A DNA stretch of 64,000 nt from JAEELC01 sp963605425 (GTDB taxonomy: Bacteria > Bacillota_I > Bacilli_A > Acholeplasmatales > Anaeroplasmataceae), in NCBI GenBank assembly GCA_963605425.1, contig CAVCUQ010000005.1, positions 1-64,000 of the forward strand, written 5' to 3'. The notes under the pieces were generated by a model, which worked only from the letters and a program-made list of their open reading frames with translations, made no database searches and was not told the DNA's origin. Every line of letters starts with the position of its first letter. Within the stretch, counting starts at the first letter, position 1. Of this stretch, positions 8,053 through 16,564 are shown in pieces. The position numbers were made by a program, and so were the translations under genes.

Positions 8053-8324
8053 TTATCTTTTTAGTTCCTTTAAAGCTTCTTCAATATCGGAATATCCTTT
8101 AGCGTTAGGATCTTTTGAAATTTCTTCAGCTTCTAAAAGAGCTAATAATGTTTCCTTATTTGGTTCATCAAGTCTTACATCAAATGGAAAACCTCCAACA
8201 GAAAGAGATTTACTAAAAATATACTAATTGCTGTTTCTAAACTAATACCAAGTTCATTATAAATAGCTTCTGACTGTTTCTTTAAATTTCTATCTAATTT
8301 AATATTTAAATTTGTTGATGACAT
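8053..8324 (-). pseudogene. RelB/DinJ-family antitoxin, frameshifted
   Basis: The reverse strand encodes MSSTNLNIKLDRNLKKQSEA...LGISLETAISIF, a typical RelB/DinJ ribbon-helix-helix start, from an ATG at 8324 with AAGAGG upstream. After residue 33 the frame breaks in a short homopolymer (A5 at 8215-8219 on the plus strand). Shifting one base restores SVGGFPFDVRLDEPNKETLLALLEA and a natural end at 8053. The intact protein would be about 90 residues. No RelE/YafQ-type toxin ORF lies beside it, so this is either a solitary decayed antitoxin or an uncorrected homopolymer error. Confidence 0.8.
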
Positions 8325-8409
8325 AAATGGTACCTCTTTTCTAAATTAATTATATGTGCAAATTTGAAAGAATGCTACTGAAATATTATTAAATATTACT
8401 TTATAGAAC

Positions 8410-8443
8410 ACTAGACTATTTTAAATATTTAGTCTAGTTTTTT
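8410..8443 (+). terminator. Intrinsic terminator-like hairpin
   Basis: ACTAGACTA and TAGTCTAGT form a perfect 9-bp stem with an 11-nt AT loop, followed by T6. No plus-strand gene ends just upstream, so it could insulate the next gene or be a leftover of a lost gene. Confidence 0.65.
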
Positions 8444-8461
8444 ACATGTGTAATAGACTTT

Positions 8462-8490
8462 TTGTTTTTAGTATAATAAAATAATACTAT
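8462..8490 (+). promoter_or_regulatory. Candidate promoter for the YitT gene
   Basis: TTGTTT (8462-8467), a 17-bp spacer and TACTAT (8485-8490). A second TATAAT lies at 8472-8477 without a good -35. The start codon is about 22 nt downstream with AGGAGG in between. Confidence 0.4.
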
Positions 8491-8511
8491 AACTTTAGGA
8501 GGTATATTGTT

Positions 8512-9456
8512 TTGAATAAGGAAAAGATAAAAAATATAATACTAGTTATTATAGGTAGTTTAATTGTAGCTCTTGCTAATTCATTATTTCTAGTACCATT
8601 TGATATTATTAAAGGTGGTATGACATCAGTTTCAATGATGATTAACTCCCTTTTATATCCAGTAATAGGGGTTAATTTAACAGATGTAATACTTTGGATT
8701 ATAAATATTATATTATGGTTTGTAGCCTTACTTATTATTGGTAAGAAGTTTGCGATGTCTACCCTAGTTGGAACATTCTTTTATTCTGTATTTATAACTA
8801 TATTTGTAAGATGTGATTTAGTTACAAAATTTGGATTAATGGATTATTACAATGAAGGTGATACTACAGCTAAATTAATATTATTTGGTTTAGCAGGTGG
8901 AGTAATTGATGGCTTTGGTGCTTCCCTTTGTTTTATCGGTAAAGGTTCAACAGGCGGAAGTGACGTTTTGAGTGTATCTTGTGTTAAATATTTAAATATT
9001 AAACAAGAAGTAGCTTCTCTTTTAATTAATATTATTACTATATTACTTGGTTTTATAGTATTCCAAAGTTGGGGAAAGTTACTAGTAGGAATTCTTGCAG
9101 CTCTTGCTAGCTCACTAATGATTAAGAATGCTTATGGACGCTTTAACACTCATTACGTAGTTGAAATAATGACTGATAAAGTAGAAGAAATTCAAAAAAT
9201 AATTGAAGAAGAACTAGATGAGACTTCTACTATATATTCAGTTCAAGGTGGATATTCAAAGAATGAGAAGAAACTTATTCGTACTGTTTTAATCTATAAG
9301 GAAGCTAAACTTTTAAAAGCACTAATTCCTCAAATAGATAAGAATGCCTTTGTTGTTGAATATGAGACTACAAAAGGTTTTGGTGGATCCTTAAATGATG
9401 CTTATGTTAATAAGAGAGAGACAGAAGAGATACTTAATAAGATAGAACATAAATAA
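8512..9456 (+). CDS. YitT family membrane protein (DUF161 + DUF2179)
   Basis: A 314-residue membrane protein. Residues 1-215 contain about six hydrophobic segments, including the repeated pattern of small and glycine residues seen in YitT proteins (GGMTSVSMMI, GKGSTGGSD). Residues about 218-300 form a soluble DUF2179 domain (YVVEIMTDKVEEIQKIIEEEL through AFVVEYETTKGFGG). The start is TTG with a strong AGGAGG ten bases upstream. No ATG fits near the domain start. The transported substrate of this family is not established. It is a single-gene unit. Confidence 0.88.
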   Translation: MNKEKIKNIILVIIGSLIVALANSLFLVPFDIIKGGMTSVSMMINSLLYPVIGVNLTDVILWIINIILWFVALLIIGKKFAMSTLVGTFFYSVFITIFVRCDLVTKFGLMDYYNEGDTTAKLILFGLAGGVIDGFGASLCFIGKGSTGGSDVLSVSCVKYLNIKQEVASLLINIITILLGFIVFQSWGKLLVGILAALASSLMIKNAYGRFNTHYVVEIMTDKVEEIQKIIEEELDETSTIYSVQGGYSKNEKKLIRTVLIYKEAKLLKALIPQIDKNAFVVEYETTKGFGGSLNDAYVNKRETEEILNKIEHK

Positions 9457-9526
9457 ATTTTATACTACTTTAAATTTTCTTTAAATTCATTATAATTTAT
9501 TAAGAAGAGAGTAATAAAGGAGATTT

Positions 9527-10207
9527 ATGAGAAAGAGATTTTTATTTTGTTTAGCACCTATTTTATTTTTAACAAGTTGTAAAATAAGTGGTAATTCTAC
9601 AGTTTCTTATGCTTATGAAACATGTAGTGAGTCTAAAGACTGCAGTGTAGATATTACTTTAATAAAAGAAAAAGATAATAAGTCCTATACTTCAAATTAT
9701 AGTTATCAAATTAAAGATGATAATATTCACCTTGCATCAAGTTCTAACTATTCAGATGGAACTAGTGAAGAAAAAGATATCTATAGAATTAATGGTAAAC
9801 ATTATAGCAAGACAAGTGATTCATATTCTGAAATTATAACATCAGAACTAGCAAATATTACTACACTAAGTTCTGTTCTTTCTAAATATTTGGTTACTCT
9901 TACATCTATTCAATATGATATGACTTATAATGAGGAGATTGCGATGTATAAGTTAGATGCACCTCATGAATATTCAAATAATGCTTCAATAAAAGACATT
10001 ATTGAAGATATGTATGTAAAAATCGATGTTAAAAGTACTAGTACAGAGTCTGAATCTACAACTATAAATAACAATAATTTAAATAAAATTACTTATATTA
10101 AGTTATTTGTATCTAGATATAAAGAAGATCAACTTGACTCTAATTTAACATATATTTTTAATATTAATTACGGTATAGAATTAGAAATACCAAAGGAATT
10201 ACAATAA
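9527..10207 (+). CDS. Lipoprotein of unknown function
   Basis: A 226-residue protein with a lipoprotein signal: two basic residues, a hydrophobic stretch and the lipobox LTSC with Cys18. The mature part is Ser/Asn/Tyr-rich and looks beta-structured, with no recognised domain. It has its own AGGAG site and follows the YitT gene by 70 nt with a TATAAT-like box in the gap, so it may be transcribed alone. Its function cannot be inferred from neighbours. Confidence 0.75.
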   Translation: MRKRFLFCLAPILFLTSCKISGNSTVSYAYETCSESKDCSVDITLIKEKDNKSYTSNYSYQIKDDNIHLASSSNYSDGTSEEKDIYRINGKHYSKTSDSYSEIITSELANITTLSSVLSKYLVTLTSIQYDMTYNEEIAMYKLDAPHEYSNNASIKDIIEDMYVKIDVKSTSTESESTTINNNNLNKITYIKLFVSRYKEDQLDSNLTYIFNINYGIELEIPKELQ

Positions 10208-10210
10208 TAA

Positions 10211-10243
10211 AAGACATAAGCTAAATTTGATAGTTTATGTCTT
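10211..10243. terminator. Bidirectional terminator
   Basis: AAGACATAAGCT and AGTTTATGTCTT pair over 12 bp (one G-U). It follows the lipoprotein gene by 4 nt on the plus strand. On the minus strand it follows the 29-codon peptide gene, where the tail TTTTATTATT gives the better U tract. Confidence 0.7.
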
Positions 10244-10250
10244 GATTTAT

Positions 10251-10340
10251 TTATTGTCTAAATATAAATATCACTACAACAAGTAATATAAGAAGAGGAC
10301 CTGCTACCTCAATTATTCTTATAATGTCATCAGCGCTCAT
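10251..10340 (-). CDS. 29-residue membrane peptide
   Basis: A short reverse-strand ORF encodes a peptide starting MSADDIIRIIEVAGP followed by a 14-residue run of I, L, V and F and ending in Arg-Gln. An unusually strong ribosome binding site (AGGGAGG, 8 nt before the ATG) precedes it, together with a possible promoter and a downstream terminator, so it looks like a complete gene. The layout (charged N-terminus, single membrane helix, short polar tail) is like small type I toxin or regulatory membrane peptides, but no family is recognised and no antisense RNA is obvious. Confidence 0.65.
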   Translation of the reverse strand: MSADDIIRIIEVAGPLLILLVVVIFIFRQ

Positions 10341-10363
10341 ATCTATAGCCTCCCTATAACATT

Positions 10364-10394
10364 ATTGTAATATATATATATATATATATATCAA
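10364..10394 (-). promoter_or_regulatory. Predicted promoter with TA-repeat spacer
   Basis: Read on the minus strand, TTGATA (10394-10389) and TACAAT (10369-10364) are separated by 19 bp that consist entirely of TA dinucleotides. The uninterrupted repeat, about ten TA units, runs over 10370-10391. Gain or loss of one unit would change the spacer to 21 or 17 bp. Confidence 0.5.
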
Positions 10395-10470
10395 GCAAAA
10401 ATTAATTTCTTAAGCAAACTATTTGTCTTATATTATTTAAAAGGTATAGAATTTTTAAAAGGGTGATTGT

Positions 10471-11835
10471 ATGAGTTTTAAATTAAAGAGATTAGCAAAT
10501 AATATTGATATGACAGAAGGCAATTCCTTAAAAGCTATCATATTATTTACACTTCCATTACTTTTAGGAAATATATTTCAACAACTATATAATATAGCAG
10601 ACAGTTCAATAGTAGGTAAATTTGTAGGAGACGAGGCTATGGCAGCTGTTTCTTCATCAGGTTCCCTAATCAATCTACTTATAGGACTAGTTCAAGGTAT
10701 ATCAGTAGGTGCCGGAATTGTAGTAGCCCAGTATTTTGGTGCTCGTGATAAAGAAAGACTTTCAAATACTATTCATACAACTGTATTATTTTCTTTTTGT
10801 TTAGGACTAGTACTTTCGGTAGTTGGTTTCTTTTTAGCTCCTGTACTATTAGAATTAATGAAGACAGATAGTGAAATATTACCTAATAGTATAGCTTATT
10901 TCCATACCTACTTTATTGGTGTAATATTTACTGTCATGTATAATGCTTTTGCATCTATACTTAGAGCAGTAGGAGATTCAAAAAGACCACTTTATTATTT
11001 GATAGTATCAAGTATAGCTAATATCTTACTTGATTTACTCTTTGTAGGTGCTTTTAAGTGGGGCGTTGTTGGAGCAGGGGTAGCCACTATAATAAGCCAA
11101 GGCATAAGTGCAGTATGTGCGCTTATTCAACTTACAGGTACTAAAGAAGAATATAAACTAGAATTTAAAAAGATAAGATTTCATAAAGATGAATTAATTA
11201 AAATTATTAAGTATGGTATTCCAACTGGACTTCAAAACTCAATAGTATCCTTTGCAAATACTTTTGTTCTGTCTAATGTAAATACCTTTGGTAAAGTAGC
11301 TACTTCAAGTTATGGCGCTTATAGTAAGATAGAAGGTTTTGCAACACTTGCATCAGGAAGCTTTTCTATGTCTTTATCTACTTATGTGGGTCAAAACATA
11401 GGTGCTGGTAAATATGATAGATGTAAAAAAGGTGCTTACCTAGGACTTTTAACTGATGTATTATTTACTGAATTTTTAGCTATTTTAATGATTATTTTAG
11501 CTTATCCTTTAGCTAATATGTTTTCCGATACTGAAGAAGTAATTGAAGGATGTATAAAACAAATTAAACTAATAGCCCCATTCTATTTCTTACTAGCTTA
11601 TTCTCATGGTATAAGCGGTATACTAAGAGGAGCTGGTTTTTCTAAGACACCAATGATTACCTTAATAGTATGCTGGGTTGGTGTTAGAATCTTTGGTATA
11701 CCTATTGCTTTAAATTATATTAATAATGATATAACTACAATATTCTGGTTTTATCCATTTACTTGGAGTCTTTCAACTATTGTTCTTACTGTATTTGCAT
11801 ACTTTTCAAAATGGAATAAAAAAAGTAGAAGTTAG
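10471..11835 (+). CDS. MATE family efflux transporter
   Basis: A 454-residue protein with about twelve hydrophobic segments. The family hallmarks include the N-terminal LPLLLGNIFQQLYNIADSSIVGKFVG and the mirrored second half beginning near residue 250 (YGIPTGLQNSIVSFANTFVLSNVNTFG). MATE proteins expel cationic drugs or organic compounds using Na+ or H+ gradients. The substrate is not predictable here. The start has a GGGTGA site, and the stop codon lies inside the downstream terminator stem. Confidence 0.92.
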   Translation: MSFKLKRLANNIDMTEGNSLKAIILFTLPLLLGNIFQQLYNIADSSIVGKFVGDEAMAAVSSSGSLINLLIGLVQGISVGAGIVVAQYFGARDKERLSNTIHTTVLFSFCLGLVLSVVGFFLAPVLLELMKTDSEILPNSIAYFHTYFIGVIFTVMYNAFASILRAVGDSKRPLYYLIVSSIANILLDLLFVGAFKWGVVGAGVATIISQGISAVCALIQLTGTKEEYKLEFKKIRFHKDELIKIIKYGIPTGLQNSIVSFANTFVLSNVNTFGKVATSSYGAYSKIEGFATLASGSFSMSLSTYVGQNIGAGKYDRCKKGAYLGLLTDVLFTEFLAILMIILAYPLANMFSDTEEVIEGCIKQIKLIAPFYFLLAYSHGISGILRGAGFSKTPMITLIVCWVGVRIFGIPIALNYINNDITTIFWFYPFTWSLSTIVLTVFAYFSKWNKKSRS

Positions 11836-11856
11836 AGTTTCTCTAGCTTCTATTTT
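11826..11856. terminator. Bidirectional terminator between convergent genes
   Basis: TAGAAGTTAGAG / CTCTAGCTTCTA form a 12-bp stem (one G-U) with a three-base loop. T-rich tails are present on both strands. The stem contains the stop codon of the MATE gene and also serves the convergent DJ-1-family gene. Confidence 0.85.
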
Positions 11857-11865
11857 GATATGAAT

Positions 11866-12396
11866 TTAATATAAAATATCTTCCTTTAATTCATCTACTT
11901 TATCTTCACCATATAAATATTTAACTATTGCAAAAGCAAAATCTATAGCTGTACCGCAACTTCTACTAGTTATGATATTACCTGATGTTTCAACTTTAGC
12001 ATTTGTAAAATATCCATTAAAATCCTTATTCATAGGTGTAAATAAAGTATAGTTAATGCCATCTAGATATCCAAGTTTACCTAGGATAGTAGGAGTTGCA
12101 CAAATAGAAGCTACAGCCTTGTTTTCCTTGAAATGTTTTATAGCATTTAAATATAATTTATCATTTTGATTGTTTAAAAATTGTTTACCACCTGAAAGTA
12201 CTAAAATATCATAGTTATCAAAACTGATATCCTCATAATTACAATCAGCTTTAACTATTAGACCATGACTACCTTTTACATATTCACTTCTAGATGAAAG
12301 AGTAACAGAAGCACCACATCTTTTAAGCAAATCGTATGGAGTGATTGTTTCAACCTCTTCAAATCCATCATTGATAATCATTAATACATTTTTCAT
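11866..12396 (-). CDS. DJ-1/PfpI family protein (YajL-like)
   Basis: A 176-residue single-domain protein of the DJ-1 superfamily. The nucleophilic elbow Cys99 (VASICATPTILG) and the N-terminal acidic segment GFEEVE (Glu13/14) that tunes the cysteine are both visible, as is the GGKQFL loop. Relatives act as chaperones or as glyoxalase/deglycase enzymes under carbonyl or oxidative stress. Which activity applies cannot be decided from sequence. It is divergent from the nuclease gene, sharing a 91-nt intergenic region. Confidence 0.88.
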   Translation of the reverse strand: MKNVLMIINDGFEEVETITPYDLLKRCGASVTLSSRSEYVKGSHGLIVKADCNYEDISFDNYDILVLSGGKQFLNNQNDKLYLNAIKHFKENKAVASICATPTILGKLGYLDGINYTLFTPMNKDFNGYFTNAKVETSGNIITSRSCGTAIDFAFAIVKYLYGEDKVDELKEDILY

Positions 12397-12462
12397 TTTT
12401 CTTCACCTCAATTTATTATATCAAATTTTTTCTTACTTATTTCAATATATTAATAATTTTGT

Positions 12463-12468
12463 TATAAT
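12463..12468 (+). promoter_or_regulatory. Extended -10 element before orphan nuclease gene
   Basis: TGTTATAAT (TATAAT at 12463-12468) lies 20 nt before the chosen ATG of the nuclease gene. No clear -35 box is seen, consistent with an extended -10 promoter. It supports starting the gene at 12488 rather than further upstream. Confidence 0.45.
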
Positions 12469-12487
12469 TTATTCGAGTGTGATTAAC

Positions 12488-13135
12488 ATGACTAAAAATG
12501 AAGTTTTAGATATTATTAATTCCAAATATAAAGTAATTAAGGATACAACAAGAGAAACTTTAGTTTTAATTAATGGTCACAAATTAAGATATATCAAAGA
12601 TGCTCACAAATATATTGTTGATGGGTATGAAACTATATCTGTTACAGACTTAATTAAAAGAACTAATCCTAATCTTTATGATGGTGTTAATAAAAAATAT
12701 TTAAATATTGGTTCACGACGTGGTAATAGTCTTCATGAGTCTATTAACTACTATGAGGCTACTGGTAACGAAGGATTTTCTGATGAATTCAAATCATATT
12801 TAAAATTAAAGGAAGAATATAAAATAGAATCTATTTTTAATGAACTTTATATTTTAATAGTAAATACTAAAGGAGAACCACTTTGTGCTGGAAGACTTGA
12901 TATGCTGTTTCTAGCAGAAAATAGTCTTGGTATCTTAGAATTTAAAAGGACCTGCGAACTTTATTTAGATAATGTTACATTGCAATTAAACTTATATAGA
13001 TATGGATTTATTCAAACATACGGAATTAACATCGATAATCTATTATGCTTTAGACTTCGTGACAGTTTGAAGGAGTCTACAGTAATTAAAATTGATAATG
13101 TGTTAGCCGAAAGCGCACTTTATGCTTATTTATAG
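12488..13135 (+). CDS. PD-(D/E)XK nuclease superfamily protein (RecB/Cas4-like)
   Basis: A 215-residue protein carrying a nuclease core: His near residue 85 (NSLHESINYY), Asp in GRLDMLFL (about residue 138), ExK in GILEFKRT (Glu and Lys near 152-154) and a following QLNLYRYGF motif, as in RecB/Cas4-type exonucleases. The ATG at 12488 is used. An in-frame ATG at 12341 would add 49 hydrophobic residues that overlap the divergent gene and the promoter. It is a stand-alone nuclease of phage-exonuclease size, co-transcribed with the next two genes. The biological role is unknown. Confidence 0.75.
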   Translation: MTKNEVLDIINSKYKVIKDTTRETLVLINGHKLRYIKDAHKYIVDGYETISVTDLIKRTNPNLYDGVNKKYLNIGSRRGNSLHESINYYEATGNEGFSDEFKSYLKLKEEYKIESIFNELYILIVNTKGEPLCAGRLDMLFLAENSLGILEFKRTCELYLDNVTLQLNLYRYGFIQTYGINIDNLLCFRLRDSLKESTVIKIDNVLAESALYAYL

Positions 13136-13145
13136 GAGAAATATT

Positions 13146-14078
13146 ATGAAATTAGAAGAATTACTTAAAAATTATACTAAAGAAGAATGTCAAATGTCTT
13201 TATCATATATAGGACTTGGATTTGAAGAAGAGGATGAAGCTGATGCCTTAAAGGATCAAATTAAAGAATATTCTTTAAATATTGATAATTTTAAGAAGAT
13301 TATATCTATTTTACCTGATTATTCATACAATAAATTAGTAAATGAAAAGGTATTTGAAACAACTATAGAATCAGATATTAAATATTATAATGATTTAAAA
13401 ATCTATTCTCTAGGATTTGGCATGAGCACTGTTTATGTTTGTGATGAATTCCAAAGTTTCTTATCAAGTTTAGATATTAAGGAAATTAATAAATATAGAG
13501 TAAAACAAATGTGGGTTTATAAAACTGTTACCTTTGCAAATACATTCTATGCTGCTTACCCTATGTCTATTTTAAAGGAAGTTGTATCAACAAATACTCA
13601 AATCAAAATTTCAAATACTGAACTTAAGAAGAGAGTTTTAGACTTACCTCTTTCTATTGGATGTATCTATTATGAGAAACAAGATACAATCGTAAATGAA
13701 GCTTATACTGATAGACTAGAAGAAATACTTAAAGCTCAAGAGACTAAACCATTCTATATTCCTAAGTATAAAGAAGTAGAAGAATATTTTAATAATGGTT
13801 ATATTAATAATATGCAATATGATTTACTTAGAACATATAATAAATATTTAAAAGATCAATATAACTCTAATGCTCATATCTTAATTTTCAATACTATAGC
13901 TACTACCTATAGGGTTGATGAGAATGTTATTTCAGAATTCTATGATACAAAGAAGTTTGAAACAGCTGGTCAATATGATGAACTTGTATCAATCTTTAAG
14001 CGTGTAACTAATAATACAAGAAATGTTTACAATAGAGGTTACACTACATTCGAAATTCTTTCAAGAAAGGCAAAATAA
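13146..14078 (+). CDS. Conserved-looking soluble protein of unknown function
   Basis: A 310-residue protein, rich in Tyr, Lys and Glu, without signal peptide or membrane segment and with no recognised domain. The ATG at 13146 is preceded by ATAGGAGAAA. An in-frame ATG at 13122 overlaps the upstream stop and has no ribosome binding site. It lies between the orphan nuclease and the P-type ATPase and shares one base with the latter's start, so the three genes form one transcription unit. The context gives no clear functional hint. Confidence 0.7.
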   Translation: MKLEELLKNYTKEECQMSLSYIGLGFEEEDEADALKDQIKEYSLNIDNFKKIISILPDYSYNKLVNEKVFETTIESDIKYYNDLKIYSLGFGMSTVYVCDEFQSFLSSLDIKEINKYRVKQMWVYKTVTFANTFYAAYPMSILKEVVSTNTQIKISNTELKKRVLDLPLSIGCIYYEKQDTIVNEAYTDRLEEILKAQETKPFYIPKYKEVEEYFNNGYINNMQYDLLRTYNKYLKDQYNSNAHILIFNTIATTYRVDENVISEFYDTKKFETAGQYDELVSIFKRVTNNTRNVYNRGYTTFEILSRKAK

Positions 14079-16447
14079 TGTCGGAAATCAAAGGCCTTAC
14101 TCAAGAAGAAGTAAGACAAAGAACATCAGAAGGGAAAGTTAATAAAGAAAATAAGTATGTATCAAAAACCTATAAGAAAATAGCTTTTGATAATATATTT
14201 ACTTTCTTTAACCTAATATTTTTAATCATTGCAATACTATTAATTATTGCAAAAGATTACAAATCATTAACATTTATTCCCCTTCTTTTAGTTAATTTAT
14301 CTATTGGTATAGTTCAAGAAATTAAGAGTAAAAAGTTAATTGATAAACTAACACTTCTTAATGAATGTGAACTTGATACTATTAGAGACGGAAAGATAGA
14401 AAAGATTAAGTCTTCAACTCTAGTTAAAGATGATGTGGTTATCTATAAGGCGGGAAATCAAATTGTAGCTGATAGTGTTGTTTTAGATGGACATGCTTAT
14501 GTAAATGAGTCTTTATTAACTGGTGAAGCTGTAGCTTTAGAGAAGAATAAGAATGACAATTTACTGTCTGGTTCTTTTATCGTTTCAGGTACTGTTACAG
14601 CTAGACTTACTAATGTAGGAGAAGATTCTTATGTTTCTAAATTAACTAGTAAAGCTAAAAAAACAAAAGATCAAACTGTATCTGAGATTAAAAAATCTTT
14701 AAACAAATTATTATTAATTGTAAGTATAATTATTGTACCGCTTGCTTTATTTTTAATATTTCAAGCATTAAATAGAGGAGAATCTTTTTCTAAAAGTATC
14801 TCATCTATGGCTGGTAGTATTCTAATGATGATACCTGAAGGTTTATTCTTACTTTCTAGTGTATCACTCGCACTTAGTGCTTATAGACTTGCTAAAGGCA
14901 ATGTCTTAATTCAATCTATGGATTCTATTGAAACACTAGCTAGAGTAAATGTTCTTTGTTTAGATAAGACTGGTACTATTACAAATAATAAACTTAATGT
15001 AGCTAAAGATGTTCCTTATAATATTAGCGAGGATGAATTTAATACACTTGTCTCATCATTTGCTTATTATCAAGAAAATGATAATAAAACAATGGAGGCT
15101 GTTAAAGCTTATTATACTAAGGATGTTACAAAAGAATTTGTTTCTAAGACAAGTTTTTCAAGTGACTTAAAATATTCTAGTGTAACCTTTAAAGATATAA
15201 GTGTAGTTTTAGGTGCCTTAGAGTTTCTTGCAAAAGATAGATTAGATGAATTTAAGAGCCTGTCTGATAAATATGCTAAAGATGGATATAGAGTGCTTTC
15301 GGTATTTAAGACCCTTAAAAAGATAGAAGAAAATAAAATTCCTGAGGGTCTTGAACTTATTGGTTTTATTTTAATTGAAGATACAATTAGAGAAAACGCT
15401 AAAGAAGTATTTTCATATTTTGAATCTCAAGGTGTAGATATTAAGGTAATATCTGGAGATAGTGCTTTAACTGTATCTAACATAGCTTTAAGAGCAGGAG
15501 TAAAGAACGCTGATAAATACATTGATTCTAATAATCTTGATTTAGACAATTTAGAAGAAGAAGCACAAAAATATACTGTATTTGGACGCGTTACCCCGGA
15601 AATTAAACAAAAACTAGTTGTAGCACTTAAAAATGGCGGAAAGAAAGTCGCAATGACAGGTGATGGTGTTAATGACATTCTTGCCTTAAAGGAAGCGGAT
15701 TGTTCGATTGCCATGAGAGAAGGAGCAGACGCAGCTATAAAGGTAAGCCAAGTTGTACTTCTTGATTCTGACTTTTCTTCAATGCCTAAGATTGTTTTTG
15801 AAGGAAGAAAAGTTGTAAATAATTTAGAAAGAAGCGGATCCTTATTCATTACTAAAAATATCTTTTCAATTCTTTTAACAATCTTCTGTATTCTATTAAA
15901 TACTACCTTCCCTATTAAGCCTACTCAAACAAGTTTAATTAATACATTTGTTATCGGCCTTCCTGCCTTCCTTTTAAGCCTGCAATCTTCTAATAAATTA
16001 ATTGAAGGTTCCTTTGTATCAAATATCTTAAAATGCGCTCTGCCATCAGGTCTTGTCGAAGCTCTAATGATCATGACATTTATTAAGGTAGGACCAGTTT
16101 ACGGATTAACTGAGGCTGAAGTTTCAAGTGTATCGACTATGCTTATGGGCTTTATTGGTATGGTTGTTATATTTAATATTGCGCGTCCCTATTCAAGGTA
16201 TAAGATTATAGTTTGTGTAGGTTGCGTTATAGGTTTAGTTTTAAATATTTTACTTGCAATAATGGTACCATTCTTTACTAATTATTATGTTTTTACAGAT
16301 CTTTCAAGCAAAGCTTATTCAATGTTTTTAATCTTTATGCCGATATCAGTTGCATCTTATATATTACTATACATAATATTTATGAAAACTAATATAAAAA
16401 AACAAACTTTTAAGCTGATTAATAAATTCAAATCTAAGAATAATTGA
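14078..16447 (+). CDS. P-type cation-transporting ATPase
   Basis: A 789-residue P-type ATPase. Domain order is: an N-terminal pair of membrane helices, an actuator domain with LLTGEAV (TGE motif, about residue 147), a PEGLF motif in the fourth helix, phosphorylation site DKTGT near residue 297, a nucleotide-binding domain, a hinge MTGDGVNDILALKEAD near residue 527, then C-terminal helices. There is no N-terminal metal-binding CxxC domain, so it is not a copper or zinc CPx pump. The PEGLF form resembles CtpE-like calcium/magnesium-type ATPases. The ion is not certain. It ends in TGA, a stop used rarely in this window. Confidence 0.9.
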   Translation: MSEIKGLTQEEVRQRTSEGKVNKENKYVSKTYKKIAFDNIFTFFNLIFLIIAILLIIAKDYKSLTFIPLLLVNLSIGIVQEIKSKKLIDKLTLLNECELDTIRDGKIEKIKSSTLVKDDVVIYKAGNQIVADSVVLDGHAYVNESLLTGEAVALEKNKNDNLLSGSFIVSGTVTARLTNVGEDSYVSKLTSKAKKTKDQTVSEIKKSLNKLLLIVSIIIVPLALFLIFQALNRGESFSKSISSMAGSILMMIPEGLFLLSSVSLALSAYRLAKGNVLIQSMDSIETLARVNVLCLDKTGTITNNKLNVAKDVPYNISEDEFNTLVSSFAYYQENDNKTMEAVKAYYTKDVTKEFVSKTSFSSDLKYSSVTFKDISVVLGALEFLAKDRLDEFKSLSDKYAKDGYRVLSVFKTLKKIEENKIPEGLELIGFILIEDTIRENAKEVFSYFESQGVDIKVISGDSALTVSNIALRAGVKNADKYIDSNNLDLDNLEEEAQKYTVFGRVTPEIKQKLVVALKNGGKKVAMTGDGVNDILALKEADCSIAMREGADAAIKVSQVVLLDSDFSSMPKIVFEGRKVVNNLERSGSLFITKNIFSILLTIFCILLNTTFPIKPTQTSLINTFVIGLPAFLLSLQSSNKLIEGSFVSNILKCALPSGLVEALMIMTFIKVGPVYGLTEAEVSSVSTMLMGFIGMVVIFNIARPYSRYKIIVCVGCVIGLVLNILLAIMVPFFTNYYVFTDLSSKAYSMFLIFMPISVASYILLYIIFMKTNIKKQTFKLINKFKSKNN

Positions 16448-16467
16448 GGATTTTAAAATCCTCTTTT
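16446..16467 (+). terminator. Terminator of the ATPase unit
   Basis: GAGGATT / AATCCTC (7-bp stem, loop TTAA) is followed by TTTTATT. The stem begins inside the TGA stop. Confidence 0.8.
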
Positions 16468-16487
16468 ATTATGCAAAAAAATATTTT

Positions 16488-16501
16488 TGTAAGTGCTTAC
16501 A
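16488..16501. promoter_or_regulatory. cre-like palindrome
   Basis: TGTAAGTGCTTACA is symmetric around its TG centre and differs by one base from the classical CcpA operator TGTAAGCGCTTACA. It lies five bases before the -35 box of the ABC transporter gene, a position compatible with either activation or repression. Confidence 0.5.
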
Positions 16502-16505
16502 CTTC

Positions 16506-16535
16506 TTGAATTGTTTTTAATAATTGTAGTAAAAT
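16506..16535 (+). promoter_or_regulatory. Predicted promoter of the ABC transporter gene
   Basis: TTGAAT (16506-16511), an 18-bp spacer and TAAAAT (16530-16535), about 30 nt ahead of the start codon. Confidence 0.5.
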
Positions 16536-16564
16536 AAACTCGAAAATAAAATGGATGTGATAGT

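Noticed and set aside
12341..12487. Upstream extension of the PD-(D/E)XK nuclease by 49 residues
   Set aside because: It would run through the divergent DJ-1 gene start and the promoter region. The residues are AT-driven hydrophobic filler.
15427..15849. Minus-strand 140-codon ORF inside the P-type ATPase
   Set aside because: The plus strand carries unambiguous ATPase motifs at the same place. The reverse frame has no recognised features.
16445..16447. TGA read as tryptophan (Mycoplasma code)
   Set aside because: Long ORFs across the window contain only TGG for Trp and no internal TGA. The TGAs at 16445 and 36209 coincide with terminator stems as true stops.
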